In this document: piece after piece, positions 1 through 13,200 of the stretch
How positions within the stretch are numbered: position 1 is the first letter of the stretch
Layout of the letters: each line of letters begins with the position of its first letter
Source: Hybos culiciformis
Taxonomy: Eukaryota > Arthropoda > Insecta > Diptera > Hybotidae
Reading direction: 5' to 3'
Assembly (NCBI GenBank): GCA_964007475.1
Contig: OZ023274.1
Coordinates: 28,487,090-28,551,089 of the forward strand
DNA: 64,000 bases
Notes under the pieces: generated by a model
Seen by the model: only the letters and a program-made list of their open reading frames with translations
Told to the model about the DNA's origin: nothing
The model's database searches: none
Translations under genes and position numbers: made by a program

Positions 1-3000
1 CTTTATTTAGTTTTAATTTTGAATTTTTTAGCGGTTACTTTATAAAACGTGATCACACCTACCAAAATTAAATACCTTAAATACGCATCACCGTTAAGTA
101 GTTATAATATATATATTTAGAGACTTATTTTTTGTTAAAAATTATTATCATTTTTTATAAAATCTTTTTTTTTATTTTTTTTTTTTTTTGTTTAATTTGA
201 ATTGAATAATAAAAGCTTTGCAATAAAATTATATTGTGATTATACATATACATATATGTATGTATAATATAGAGATAGTAAAGCTAAATGGAAATAAATT
301 ATTGTTTTCTCATAAAAGCTTCTAATCAAAATATTTTGAATAATTTTTCAGCAATTTTTGTTATAAAAAATAACAAAAAACCAGTAAATGGCACAATAAA
401 AATCATTATTGTTTACATTTTATATTTAAAATGATGTTGTTAGACCGATATACATACAATAATAAATTCTAAATTTAATTTTTTAATATTTTTTTAAAGT
501 TCATAAAAATAAAATACATATTATGATTTCATTGTAAAATATACAAATAACAAAAATATTAAAGCAGCACGATATGGCGAAAATGTGTTAATTTAATGCT
601 TTGCTGCTGTACCAAACCATAGCAGATAAAGCTTTTTCATCAATTTTTTTAAAGGTAATGTTATTATAACAGTTCTGTTAAACATATTAAACCTATTTGA
701 ATAAAAAAAAAAAGATGACAATCCCGATATTAAGTAGAAAGATTTTCTCCTAATTATGATTGCATTACTATAGTATATATTTTAAATAGTGTTATATGAA
801 AAAGAATTCGATGGTAATCTGTTAAAACTCATATTATGTTTTTCGGGGCTAAAATAAAGACAAGCGCAATTTTAAATTTATAAATATTATAATTTTTAAT
901 TTCTTTTCAGATTAAGGAATTACTTAAATAATTATCATAAAAATTTATAATTGCAAACTTACATTTAAAATAAAAATTAAAATAATTTTTACTACCTATT
1001 CAATGAAATTTTAATAAAAAATATAATTTTAAACATTTTATTCTGTTGTCACATTGTTGCTTATATTTCATGACATTTTTCTAGCATGTTTAAACAAATG
1101 TTCAAACAAATTGTGTATTTTTTATTTTTAATGTTTATTGGAATTATTTTTTTTCTTCTCACAAAATATTTCAATATCCATATTTTTAGTACATTATAGT
1201 AAGTAATACCGTCGTTTGTATCTTTTATCTTTATATTATTTTTATTTATACGTAATACGTATATTATTATTTTTTTTATTATTATTCATATTGGTACATT
1301 TTCATAAAATATCAGGCAAAATAATGAAAATAAGTGTTATTTACATAAATTTTATTTTATTCATCAAGTAAACTTCAAAGAAATTTTGCCGCCACATATT
1401 GTTTTGAAAATAAATACAACCTGTTTTCCCCTTTTTTTATTTTGGAAATTTTTCAATTGGCAAATTTAATAAAATTTAAAAAATAAAAATAAAAATTTAA
1501 ATGATAAAATTGAAAAAAAAAAAAAAAAATTTTTTTTTTTGATTCGCAGACAATATTTTTTGCAAAAAAATATTCACGTTGTACATGCTTAGTTTTAAAT
1601 ATAAAAATTTTTCTGACAATTGGGTTTTGTTAAGAGTATATAGACCAACCTACTAATTTTTTGCTATATTTACTCATCTTTTTAATCGCACTCGGTAATT
1701 TAAAATTTAGAAAAATTTTAATTTAATTGGCAAATTATTTCTGTTTTAATATTTCAGAAAAAAAAAAAAAAAATTAATTGCAATGCTAATAATTATAATT
1801 CAATAAATTTAAGATTATTCTTATAACGATATAAATTATGCATAAATTTGTTGTGAATTATAATTCATAACGAATTCATATCAGTATTTAAAATCCATAT
1901 GAGATTAACTCAATGGAAAAGTTGTAAAAATAAACAAAGTTGCACTTTAATCCTCATGAATACAAAATATTAACTATTTAGATTTACAGGTTGTAAAAAG
2001 AGATAAAAACATTAACACACACAAAAAAAAAAGATAAGAATGTTATGATATTTTCTTGACAGTTTTTACTTATGCCTGTATTTTTTTATGATCATCATTG
2101 TTATATACAATGAATCTGGTTTGTGAATAAAAAAGATTCTAAAATTTTGCAAGAAAACGATTTTATAAGTTCAATAATTTTAGAATTCCTCTAAAAAATC
2201 ATTAACATTTTTACATAACTTCTGAATTTTTATTTAACTTTTTACAATACTTCGTAAATAAATAATTTTATACTCTTCGGTTTATTCCCAATTAGGGTTT
2301 TCTGAAATTAAAAACTAAAGATGAGTTAATTCTAAGTAAGAAATAGGCTAAGTAAGACTCACTCCTATTAGTTAGAGCTTAGCTTAGTATATTAATAATA
2401 TGAGAAATAGGAATATTTAATTTATAATTTTAGATGATTGCATATTGTATCAGAATAAATTAAATTTTGAGAAGAAGTGAGGAGGACTAATCCCCTAAAT
2501 TTGATAAGAAAAAACTAAAGTTTTCAGAAACCATATTTTTAACAATTATTATTGTATACATTATACAATATACATATTATAATGTATATTAATCAAACTT
2601 TAAACATAAAAAAAAAACAAATTAGGAAATTCCGTTTTACAAAACTTATATTTGTTCACTTCTAATGTTATTTTTATATTATTACAAATATTTGACAAAT
2701 AAAACAAAAAGCCGAATAGTGTGACAAAATAAAAGACTTCCGTTTGACTTATTATTGTTTTCTTCATATCATAATAATAAAATATATGTAGTTTTTTTTT
2801 TCACACTTTTTAAACTTCAATTTTTTGACCGCAAAAAAAAAAAAAAAAGATGTTCAAAATAAATGTGATTTGAATTCATAATTTTATTTAATGTTGCTGC
2901 TACTACATAAATTTTTACTTTCTGTTCTTTTCCAGAAAACAAAAAAAAAATTATTGTTATTCGAATAGCTTAAAAATAAAAAAAAAATTATATTATTATT

Positions 3001-3500
3001 ATATAAGAATAAATTTTAAAAAACAGATATCGTTATTATTATGGTAATTACGGCTATTGGACTTTTGATCTTCTAGCGCCAGATAAAATGAAAATAATAA
3101 TAATGATATTGTAGGTGGCTGCTGCTATATTATGTAATTTATTGAATTTTTAACAAGTAGAAAATTACTATTATAATTTTAGTATTAATAAATAATAAAA
3201 AAAAATAATAATAATAATATAGTTCAAATTATGTTTATTATCAATTTTTTGTAATTTATTTAGTGATAAATATGTAAATTCATTATATTACACTTACATT
3301 CTATATATTTTGTTCTTATTAGGAGAAACTATTTTGTGTTTGTTAAATAAAATTGAAATAAATTAACTAAAAGTTTGACCCTCAACTTGTTATAATAAAC
3401 AAAATTACTTTTCCCTTTTTCTAACCCCTAACGTTTTCTATAAATCTATACGATGTCTTTTAGACGTTTTTCCTTAGATAATCCTCAAAAAAAGGCTTGA
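1..3500. other. AT-rich non-coding DNA
   Basis: A/T runs and short microsatellites only (for example CATAATAATAA near 2770). No frame longer than a few dozen codons, no RNA gene recognised. The Awh start exon may lie here or outside the window. Confidence 0.6.
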
Positions 3501-3521
3501 ACTCAAAAGTTCGCAATATAT

Positions 3522-3786
3522 ATATCGCCTGCTCAGAAATGAAACAACGTATAATGAAAAGTATAGTTTCGAGTAATTTGAATTTAAAGATTTGAAAATT
3601 TAAAAAAACGTATGAAAAAATATCAAGTAGCGTACAATTTTCATCTAAAAAACACATTTTAATCAACATTACGAATATTGCAAAGTAGTTGTACTTATAA
3701 AATCGAGTACGAGGAATCGAATGGTGCTATTGTCAAATAATGACGTATAAATGTCATACGTTGTTTCATTTCTCAGCAGACGATAT
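3522..3786. repeat. Inverted repeat / MITE-like element
   Basis: Arms of about 31 bp face each other: ATATCGCCTGCTCAGAAATG on the left and its near-perfect complement (CTCAGCAGACGATAT) on the right, both continuing into GAAACAACGTAT. The interior of about 200 bp has no coding potential. Superfamily not assigned; flanking TA is compatible with a Tc1/mariner-type target. Confidence 0.6.
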
Positions 3787-4731
3787 GTTTATCATTAGAA
3801 AAAAAAAGACGTTCTTTTTTTTTAATATTTTATTTGCTGAACTTTTGAACGTTCAGTTTTAAGTTTATAAATATCTGGATTTTGATCTTTCTCCAAATGA
3901 CGAAAATGCCCACCCAATTACAAACATGCGAAAGTTTTACGAATAAGGGTTTTTAAAACCATATTAAAAACTTATTTGTTTGAGTTTCTCTTAAATTTAT
4001 TTGAATATATTTACATCAAATTGACAAAACTGTAATATGAAGTAATAAATGTCAGAATGTGTTTCTTAAAATCAAATTCTTAAATTGATCTTTAAATGAT
4101 ATTTTATTTTAAATTTTGTCACACAGAAGTTAAAATTTAATTTCATTTCGCTTGGTTGGTTGAAAAAATGATTTTATTAAAAAAAAATACATTCGAAATG
4201 GAAATACGCGCATGAGTTAAACATGGCAACTTTTAATTTCACTAAAAAAAAAAATGGAAAAATTCTTTCACATTTTACAAAACAAATATTTTAACATGAC
4301 AGCAAAAAAGACATTGTTTTTTTTTTTTAACTTGCATAGAAAAATTATCCAGATAACTTCCTTTTTTTTTTCTCCCTTCCATATAAATATATCTGTCATT
4401 ATTGCAATAAAATTTAACCAGGAATATGATTTTTATATATTTTATAATCAAACGACATATGTTTTTTTTTGTATAATATTTTTGTTTTAATAAATTTTCA
4501 TACAAATTACAAAAAAAAAAAAAAATATGAGTAGCTTAGCTATTTGTTAAATTTTCTCTATGCTAGTCGTAGGTACATCTATTTTAGAAAATAAGGGTGA
4601 GAAAATCGTAAGAATTGATTATATTATTTTACAAATTCCAATTTTTTTATTTGTTGAAAATTTTAATTTTATCTATCAGAGTTTGAAAAGATGGAGTTCG
4701 CCCTTAATGAAAATGCATATCTACTTATATA

Positions 4732-4957
4732 GACTTGTTTACATTTATATATGCAAATGACTAAAGAAGGGCCTCAATGTCGGCTAAAAACGCAGCTAAA
4801 TGTCTTGGTTTTCTAAAAAGATGTAAACAATACTTTTTCCCCTCTGATCTCTTAAACATTTACAAATCCTACATACGACCGAAATTAGAACATAATTCAC
4901 ATATATGGACTTGTTTACATTTATATATGCAAATGACTAAAGAAGGGCTTCAATGTC
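4732..4957. repeat. RT scrap between 50-bp direct repeats
   Basis: The 50-bp segments 4732-4781 and 4908-4957 differ at one base and enclose 126 bp (4782-4907) that encodes AKCLGFLKRCKQYF and SYIRPKLEHNSHIW. These are conserved residues of a non-LTR reverse transcriptase downstream of the catalytic core. The enclosed piece matches the longer LINE copy at 35.3-35.95 kb almost base for base. It has no poly(A) and neither end of the element. Confidence 0.75.
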
Positions 4958-4989
4958 ACTTTCAATTAAATCTATTAATATAGAAAATA

Positions 4990-7098
4990 TTCAAATTGTT
5001 TGTTGGTTTTTAGGGAAAGTAAGCAAAAAGCCATCAAAAAATTGTTATTACTTAGTAATTAAATATTTTCTAAAAATTTCTTATAACTTTTAAAATGAAC
5101 AATATCATTAAATTGTTCTACAACTCATTGAAGAAAATGAAATTTTATTGGCCTAAATACATTGTCTACTAACATACGGTTTTAAAAAAAAAACATATTG
5201 TTTTTACGGGAAAATATTACTACCAAAAACATAAATTTTGTGCACATTTTTTTGTATGACATTTAAATTTATTTTTAGTGAAGGGATAGTGCCAATAATA
5301 AATATGACTTTTATCATAATATAAAAAAATATAAAAAATAATGTTGCAAAAGTTCATCAAGACATTGACATGATCTATAATCTTAAATTTAAAATTAAAA
5401 TAATTTTGGGTTAAAAAGATGAATGTTAGTTATTCTCGGAAATATTGTTGGTTTAATTGAAAGTATTTTTATAAAACTCAGACTTAACACTTTTTCTTCA
5501 GAAAATTAATTATTTTATAATATTAAGACATTAACTCATTTATTTTTCATTCAGAAATATTACAGGTAAATTGATGGTATATGATTATTAAATTATGAAT
5601 ATTAATATGTTAAACAAGAAAGCCTCCAAAAGTTTTCCAACTTAAATATCAATATCAGAATACAATATACTAATTTTCAAAATTGCAACATATTTAAATT
5701 CGTAACATTGTAAAATGTTCATGCGTATAGTTTTAATTTTGTATTTTTATGCCAATAATATTTTCTTGTAATTGAATAAAATATTAATCTCTGTACTTAA
5801 CAACAAAGTTAATACATTTATATACAATTTAATAATAACCTTCAGTCTAAAAAATTTCCACTATCATATAATACAAGTTAAAAAACGTAGGAACATAAAA
5901 TTCGATTTTATAGCTTATTGAGTGCAGTTTTTAATATATTTTAAGATCTTTTTAATTATTGTATTGAATATCGTTTTAAAATTAAAAGAAATAGTCATTT
6001 CAAACAACATAGACTTGCGTGATTTGACTAACTAGGTTTTAATATTATATAAGTTTGAAAAACAAATCAACATTGTTGCATCTCCTTCTTTTATAGTATT
6101 TTATTTTATTAGGAAAATAAATATGTAAATATTTCAAACTAATAAAATAATAATTAAAATTTTTATGTTATTCAATTACTTTTTATTATCTAGAAATTTC
6201 CGGAATTAAATTTGAAATAATAAATTGAATTTTTTTTTTTAGGATTCTATAGCTGAAAAACCACCTACAGAGAAAATTATACATAACTATATAAAAATTA
6301 TAAGTGAAAAAAAATTATAGTAAAAAGCTTCATTCATTCAAAGTCCAAACTAATACAAATGTTAAAATTATATTTACAAGAACGAAACTGCCTTTCAAAT
6401 AATTTTCCCCACCAGACTTTTTTGAAATTGTTTCGAAAAATTCTTGAATGCATTTGTAGTTCGAATATGATTTCAACACTTCTTCCGAACATTACAGGCA
6501 TTTTTAGTTTCTTTCTGCCGTAAAAAAGAAAATGGATTTTATGAAAAAATAAACTAATGTCAAATACAAATAATTGGATTCATGGCTGAGCACTGTTTAT
6601 AACAATGGTATATAATTTTTCAACATTTAGTAAAAACAAAAAGTTTAAATGCACAGTTAACATAATTTCCAAATTTGTTCCGTGATCTCTAACTTGAGAA
6701 ATATTTATTATAATCTATCACATAGTATAGTCTATCTATACATATATTTACAATATTTGAAATTATGATTTCTTTTTTTTTTTTTTGGTTTAACAGCCAG
6801 AAGTGTCAATTTATAACTTTATAAGGGTTATTAGGGTTAAAATAAAAATTATCTGTGGATATCAGTTATAAATTTTTATAGCTACAATAAAAATAAAAAA
6901 AGGAACAAATAAATAACAAAATAATATTATAACATAAACTATTTTTATAAAATTTTTTTTTTTTGAAAATTATTTGTTTCTCATTTGTTCATTTTAATTC
7001 ATATAATTTTATTACTACCTATTCTGATTTCTTGTACTTATTTTATTTTTCATGTATTTTTTTCCTTCTTTTTTTTTTTTTTTGTTTTTTTTCTTTAG
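4990..7098. other. AT-rich non-coding DNA upstream of the Awh LIM1 exon
   Basis: No coding signal. Because exon 7099 opens with an acceptor, this stretch is at least partly 5' intron of Awh. Confidence 0.6.
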
Positions 7099-7280
7099 AC
7101 TGAGCTGCGTTCTTGCGCAGCATGTGGCGAACCAATCTCTGATAGATATTTTCTTGAAGTTGGTGGCTGTTCATGGCATGGTTCGTGTTTAAGATGTTGT
7201 GTATGTTTATCACCTTTGGATCGACAACAATCATGTTTTTTAAGGGAAAGACAAGTCTACTGTAAAGCTGATTATGCAAA
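7099..7280 (+). CDS. Awh: Awh exon: LIM1 domain
   Basis: Acceptor TTTCTTTAG ends at 7098 and donor GTAAGTAA starts at 7281. It opens in phase 0 with [18 protein letters not shown] and ends two bases into a Lys codon that is completed at 16530. It contains the whole first zinc-binding LIM module. No ATG precedes it in frame without crossing the acceptor, so an upstream start exon is required. Confidence 0.95.
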
Positions 7281-10200
7281 GTAAGTAAATATAATATTTT
7301 AATTTATTTTTTATTATTTCTGGATTGAAATATTTATATTTTATGTATTAAAAAAAAAAGAAAACAAAAATCTGTTGTAGGTTAAAATGTGTGTATAGTT
7401 TTTTTTTATATTTTTTTATCCATTTCATATTTTTTATTTTTTAAATATGATGTTGTAAGAAGTTATTGACATGACATTTCTAACATTGTAAAATATTACG
7501 TGAAAAAAGTATAAATTTAAAGGAACAAGAAATATAATATTAAATAATATGGAAAACTATATCGATAGTAAGTTGAACTATAAAAAAAAAAATATTTAAG
7601 TCAATATGTATATGTACTTATATTGAGAAATTTTAAAATTTCAAGCATAAGAGAAAATGAATGAAAATATTTTGCACAATAATATGTTGGATATTTTTTT
7701 CTGCAGGAAGTACAGTGATTTGTGTCGGTTTATTTTCCGAAAATGGGGTTCAATAAGTTTCTGATTATAAAAATCAGATTATAAAAATGTTAACTGCATT
7801 GGAAAGGGTATTCAGTAATCTGGTAAACATTTAAAAAAACTAATTAAACTATTAATCTTTTTATTTTATTATTTTTGAAACAAAAATTTCCGGAGTAAAA
7901 TATTTAAAATTTTCATAATTTTTTTTAAGTTATATTATTCGGATTTCCACATTTCCATCCCGCCTCCAATATTTTTAATTGATTCACAAACAGATTAAGT
8001 TTGTAATCAAGTAATTATATATTTGATTTCTTTTTTATGCGCATATAATTTTATTCAACCGTCTTCACAGTACCTACAAAATATTAAGCCCTGAATTTTT
8101 ATAAGATAATTCCGTTTGTATAATTTTATACTCAAACAGTGTTTTTGACTCTATTTAAAATAACTTATCACTATATTTTTTTTTAATCTTCAAAAAAAAA
8201 ATGTTTTCTCTTTAGCTCTCGATCTAATCCTTAACGTTATCGTGATTCCATATAAATATATCAATATTTATTATGAAATTACTTATAAAAAATAACTTTT
8301 AGCTACTGAATTTCAAGACAAGAAAAATAAAAGAAAGAAAATAAGTTAATCTTAGCTTAGGTATATCTCGCATGTTCAATTTATGTTACAAAAATAAAAA
8401 AATTATAAATCAGATATAGAAAAATAAAATCTGATTATGTTGTAAATAGCATTTAACAACATGATATTTACTTTGACCATTATTTTTACATTTTAAGAGA
8501 AAAAAAAAAATTTATAAACCTATCCAACTTATATAACAAACATTTCAATCTTTTTTTTTTCTGACTATTCACGAAGGTGTGTTAATTTTCAAATAGAATT
8601 TACATTGTAAAAAAAAATATATAGTTTTTATTATATTATATTTTTAAAAAACACATTTTTCCAATATAAGAATTAATTTTTAAAATGTTCAAAAAACAAT
8701 TTTTTTTTTGCCTTGGCATAAATCACTTTAATGGCTACTGGAATTGGCAAAAATATACTTACAGCGTTGTTGGATAAAATTAAAATTTAAATCTTGATAT
8801 AAGAATTATATAAAATTAATACTAATCATGCAAATTGAGTGTAAGAATATATATATATATATATTATATATATACATATTTTTTAATTATGAAATTTATT
8901 TCCTTGTGTGAAAATCACTTACTTCCAATATTTCAATTGAAATTAAGTTTTCAACAAAACTGTGAAACAAATCAAGAAAATACTTAATTATGGTAATAAT
9001 GTGGATATAAGATATATAGTTATGTATATCAGTTATGTTCCAACTTAATTAGATAGAAAATTCAATTAGACGGAAAATATTAAAGACTTAGTTTTCCAAA
9101 AGATAATTGTAAGAAAAATAATCCTCCTAGGCTAAATGTTTAAAAAATGTTGGAAATTATGTTGGTTTATTGCAATGTATGTTAATCCAAATACTTAATA
9201 AAATATTTAATATCACAAAGTCCCTTCATAAATACAATTTTAAATTTTCATCTTAATATCTTATATCAGAATTGCCTAACAACACATTTCGCAAATTGAA
9301 GTAAGTGAACACGCTAATATGATATTTCAACGGAAGTATAAAATATTTTATGACATTTACAAGTAATTTAGCAATAGAGCGCTTTAACTATTATATTAAA
9401 TCGTTAATTAGAGTTTAATTGAAGTTTAGCATGCAATTAGATAACTAATATTTTTAATTTTTCATTATTTATGATTTTGAAACCTAATTTCAATAAGAAA
9501 ATATAATTCATCATAAATTTCTGCAATATCATTTTGACAAGAATAAATTTTGCTTTTTAATCTTTGTATATTATCAAAAAAAAAAATGTTATTCTTGTTT
9601 AATATTTTAAACAAAAAATAATAATAATGAAAAATGAAACATAAACCTGTTGAGTTTTATCTCTTTGAATATTATACACTTATGACCAATTTACCAAATC
9701 GATTTATAATCCTTACACAATAACTACTTATTTTCTTCTTATAAAGTTAAGTCTGTTTTTGCTTTCACATCAGCAATTATAGTTAGAAATGTTGTGATTG
9801 AAAATAAATCTGATAATGTGAAGTTTTTATTTTGGTGATCCTGGCACAGGTTTTTTAAACAATTTATACAAGTTTAATAGATTTTATGGTTGTATTATCT
9901 AATGGCAACAAAATAGGAATTTTATTGGTAGCAAATAATTTTAATAATCATTAATAGAATAAAAATATGTCAAAAGTAGGTATATTCTCTTCCACTGTAG
10001 ATTATTTTATATCTTCTGTAAAATTATACCATTTTCACTCCGCATCCTATAACGTGACAAATCCTTGTTAGATCTATTAGGTTAATATGTATCTAAATAC
10101 TTAGAATCTGCCGTTGCAAAATATTTAATCTCTTCTAGAGGCAGACGCGCGTTATGGTATTATGGTGCCCTAGGCAATCAAAATTTTTGTACATTAAAAT

Positions 10201-13200
10201 TTACATGAACTAATAAACAACTTTAAAATAATAAGCAATGCTTTCTTTAGTTCATATACATATATTTATTTATTGATTTATCTAACCAAATTATAAATAA
10301 TGAATAGAAAAAGAATTGAAAAAATGAAAATAAAATAATTAAATGGTTAAAAATGAATAACAAAATTCAATTATACCCTCAGAGCTGGACTGGCCTACCA
10401 AGCTAGCGGAAGTTTCCCAATGGGTAGAACCAAAATCCGTTGTCTGAAATTGGAATGTTTCTGTTAACTTTTTTTTAAGCGTAGAAAATTTTTCTATATA
10501 AATAAAAATTTTGATTTCCCGGTCCTAAATTATTCCCAGTCACATCGATACTTTTCTCTCTTTTCTTTTTCCATGGGGCTACAGCCCGCTCACTTTATGC
10601 TCTCTCTAGAAATTCAACAATAAATCAACAAAACAAGAAAAATTGTGCTTCCTTTCAATACATACTAAAATTTCAATAATATACAAAATAATCTTATGTG
10701 ACTTATCACAATCTAAGATTTTTCTGTTTTTAAAAGAGTTAAAGGTAGCAGACAACTGAAAAATAGTTTAAAATATTAAATGTAAAAAAATTGTTAAGTA
10801 TTTTGGTGCCCCCCAAATCGTGGTGCCCCAGGCAATTGCCTAATTTGCCTACGGTGCAATATGCCACTGTCTAGAGGACATCTTCTGTAAGACTATATTA
10901 TTTTGATTGCACTCAGAATATTGATAAAATTTTGTTTAGATCTACTAGGTTAATTTAAGTTAGTGGGCGACAACCTGATGCTACCGTCTGCAAAACAGTA
11001 TGTAATGCCATTTTTACTTTATCTTTAAACTTAACAAAACCTAGATTTATGTATAGAAGACTATACGGCAGTTTCAATATTACACTAATTAAGAAAAATT
11101 TTGGATAAAAAGTCCTAATTTGCTTTGAACTTACCAACTTATTAGGAAACAAGGAGTAATATTTAGTCAAGTCACTACTAAAACATTTTTCAATTCAAAT
11201 AAAAAAAAAGGTAGTAAGTTTTTATTTTTTTTTTCTAAACAAAAAAAATAAGAAAAAATAACAAATAAAAAACTAACAACTTTATTTGATGATTGAAAAA
11301 ATATTTAGAAAAAAACTTAAAGTAAAAAATATTATAAAGAAAAAGAAACTCAAAGTCACTCCCTTTCAATGTCAACACCGAAATGTTTCTAACAAAATAA
11401 TCCATTCTTTAAAAAAAAATTATTAGTATAATTTCAAAAAAAAAAATTAATAAATATTATGTGTCATTTTTATCAAAAAAAAATCGAAATTTGTTTAGAT
11501 CATATATTCATATTATTACTTTTTAGATAGATAGAAATACAGTAGACTTCCTTCTTCTATATTAGATATGGATGATGAATTTATTTAAATTCGATATTAG
11601 AATAGTGGTAGAGAATGAAACATCAACTATAAGATAATCAAGATGTTAAGATTGTATCAAAGGTTTAAAAAAATTTCATTCGTTCAAGAACACAACAAAA
11701 TTACATTAGGCAAATCTGTGCGTGGTATTTGTTTATGAATTTTCGGCATACGGCACACTTCGTCGTCGGTTTGATATTACCATTACACTTATTGCTATCA
11801 TTTCTATCAATATTTTTTAAAAGGTACACCCTAAAATTGAAACGGAACTTTTGAAAATATGTTCATTCATTGAGTTGAAGTTTTTTCTTCAAAACTTAAA
11901 AAAAAAAAAAACATAAACAAAATACAATTTTTTATAGACATGAAAATGACACAAATATAAGTTGACAGTTGGTGGATTCATTTATACACATAAGTCTTAT
12001 TTATGCATAATGGATGATATACATATTAATATATTATTGTATATATTTAAATTTTGAATTATAATATTCAAAAATCCACATAACAATATGTCATTTATAT
12101 CTTTGATATCTTTATATAAATGCTATTGGTAAAGATAGATCTACGTCCGATTGTGAATATTTCAAATATTTTGTATATTTAGATTTTCAAGTGAATTTCA
12201 AGTAAAAAAAAACAATTTTTTTCATGCAATAAAAAATGAATATTATAAAAAAATATATATAAACAAAATAAAAACTATATTACAGCAGAGGCAGGAAAAA
12301 TTTGCTTTAATCTTGTATTTTAATAAAATTATTACAACAAATGCAGTTTATATTGAATTTGATTTCTATTCTAATGCATTCGAATATAGATCACTCTCAA
12401 AGTTTTGTCATAGATTTTTGAACATATTATACAATTTATTTAGTATATAAATAAAAACTCAAATCAAAAGAAATAATATGTACATATATGTATATAAACT
12501 AGATAAAGAATATTTACTAAACTTCAGATATATTTTCATATTAATATTACAAACATATATATTTGTATTAATATATATACTATAGAATACTTAAATCAGG
12601 TAGAAATTTAACTTCTAAGACCAGAACCTTTATCAAAAATTTTTAAGATCACATAATGAAATAATAATAAATAATATTTAATGAATCAAAAAATAAATCT
12701 CAAAATCATCGAATAAAAAAAAATAAATTGTGTAACATATTTTCAAAACTTTTCATATCGTTAGTAAACCATTCTGATGAATCCTAAGCTTTTTGCTAAA
12801 ACGAAACAATTAAATTTTTCTTTTAATAATTTCAAGAAAACGTATTCCTAATTATAAATAAACCAATTTCATACATGTATAAAATATAATAATTGGCCTC
12901 AAAGAATCATTACTGTCTACTAATAAAAACTTATAATAATGTTTGAAATTCTTAACTTAAACGTTTTAATACATTATTAAGCTTCTTCTTATCTTTTTAA
13001 CAAAATAATTATTTATAGAAATCATTTTTTGTTCCTAAATAGTTTTTGTAATACAAAAATTTTTGTACATTGGCGTTAAGATGCTTCGTTCATCATTTTA
13101 AAATTGAACGCAAATACAAAATTTAAAGAATGTATATAAATAAAACAAAAAACTATTTTATATTTTTTTGTTATATTAACAAGGTTAATAAATCAATTGA

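Noticed and set aside
7043..7279. 78-aa minus-strand frame over the Awh LIM1 exon
   Set aside because: Shadow of the LIM1 codons plus a poly-T tract; no features of its own.
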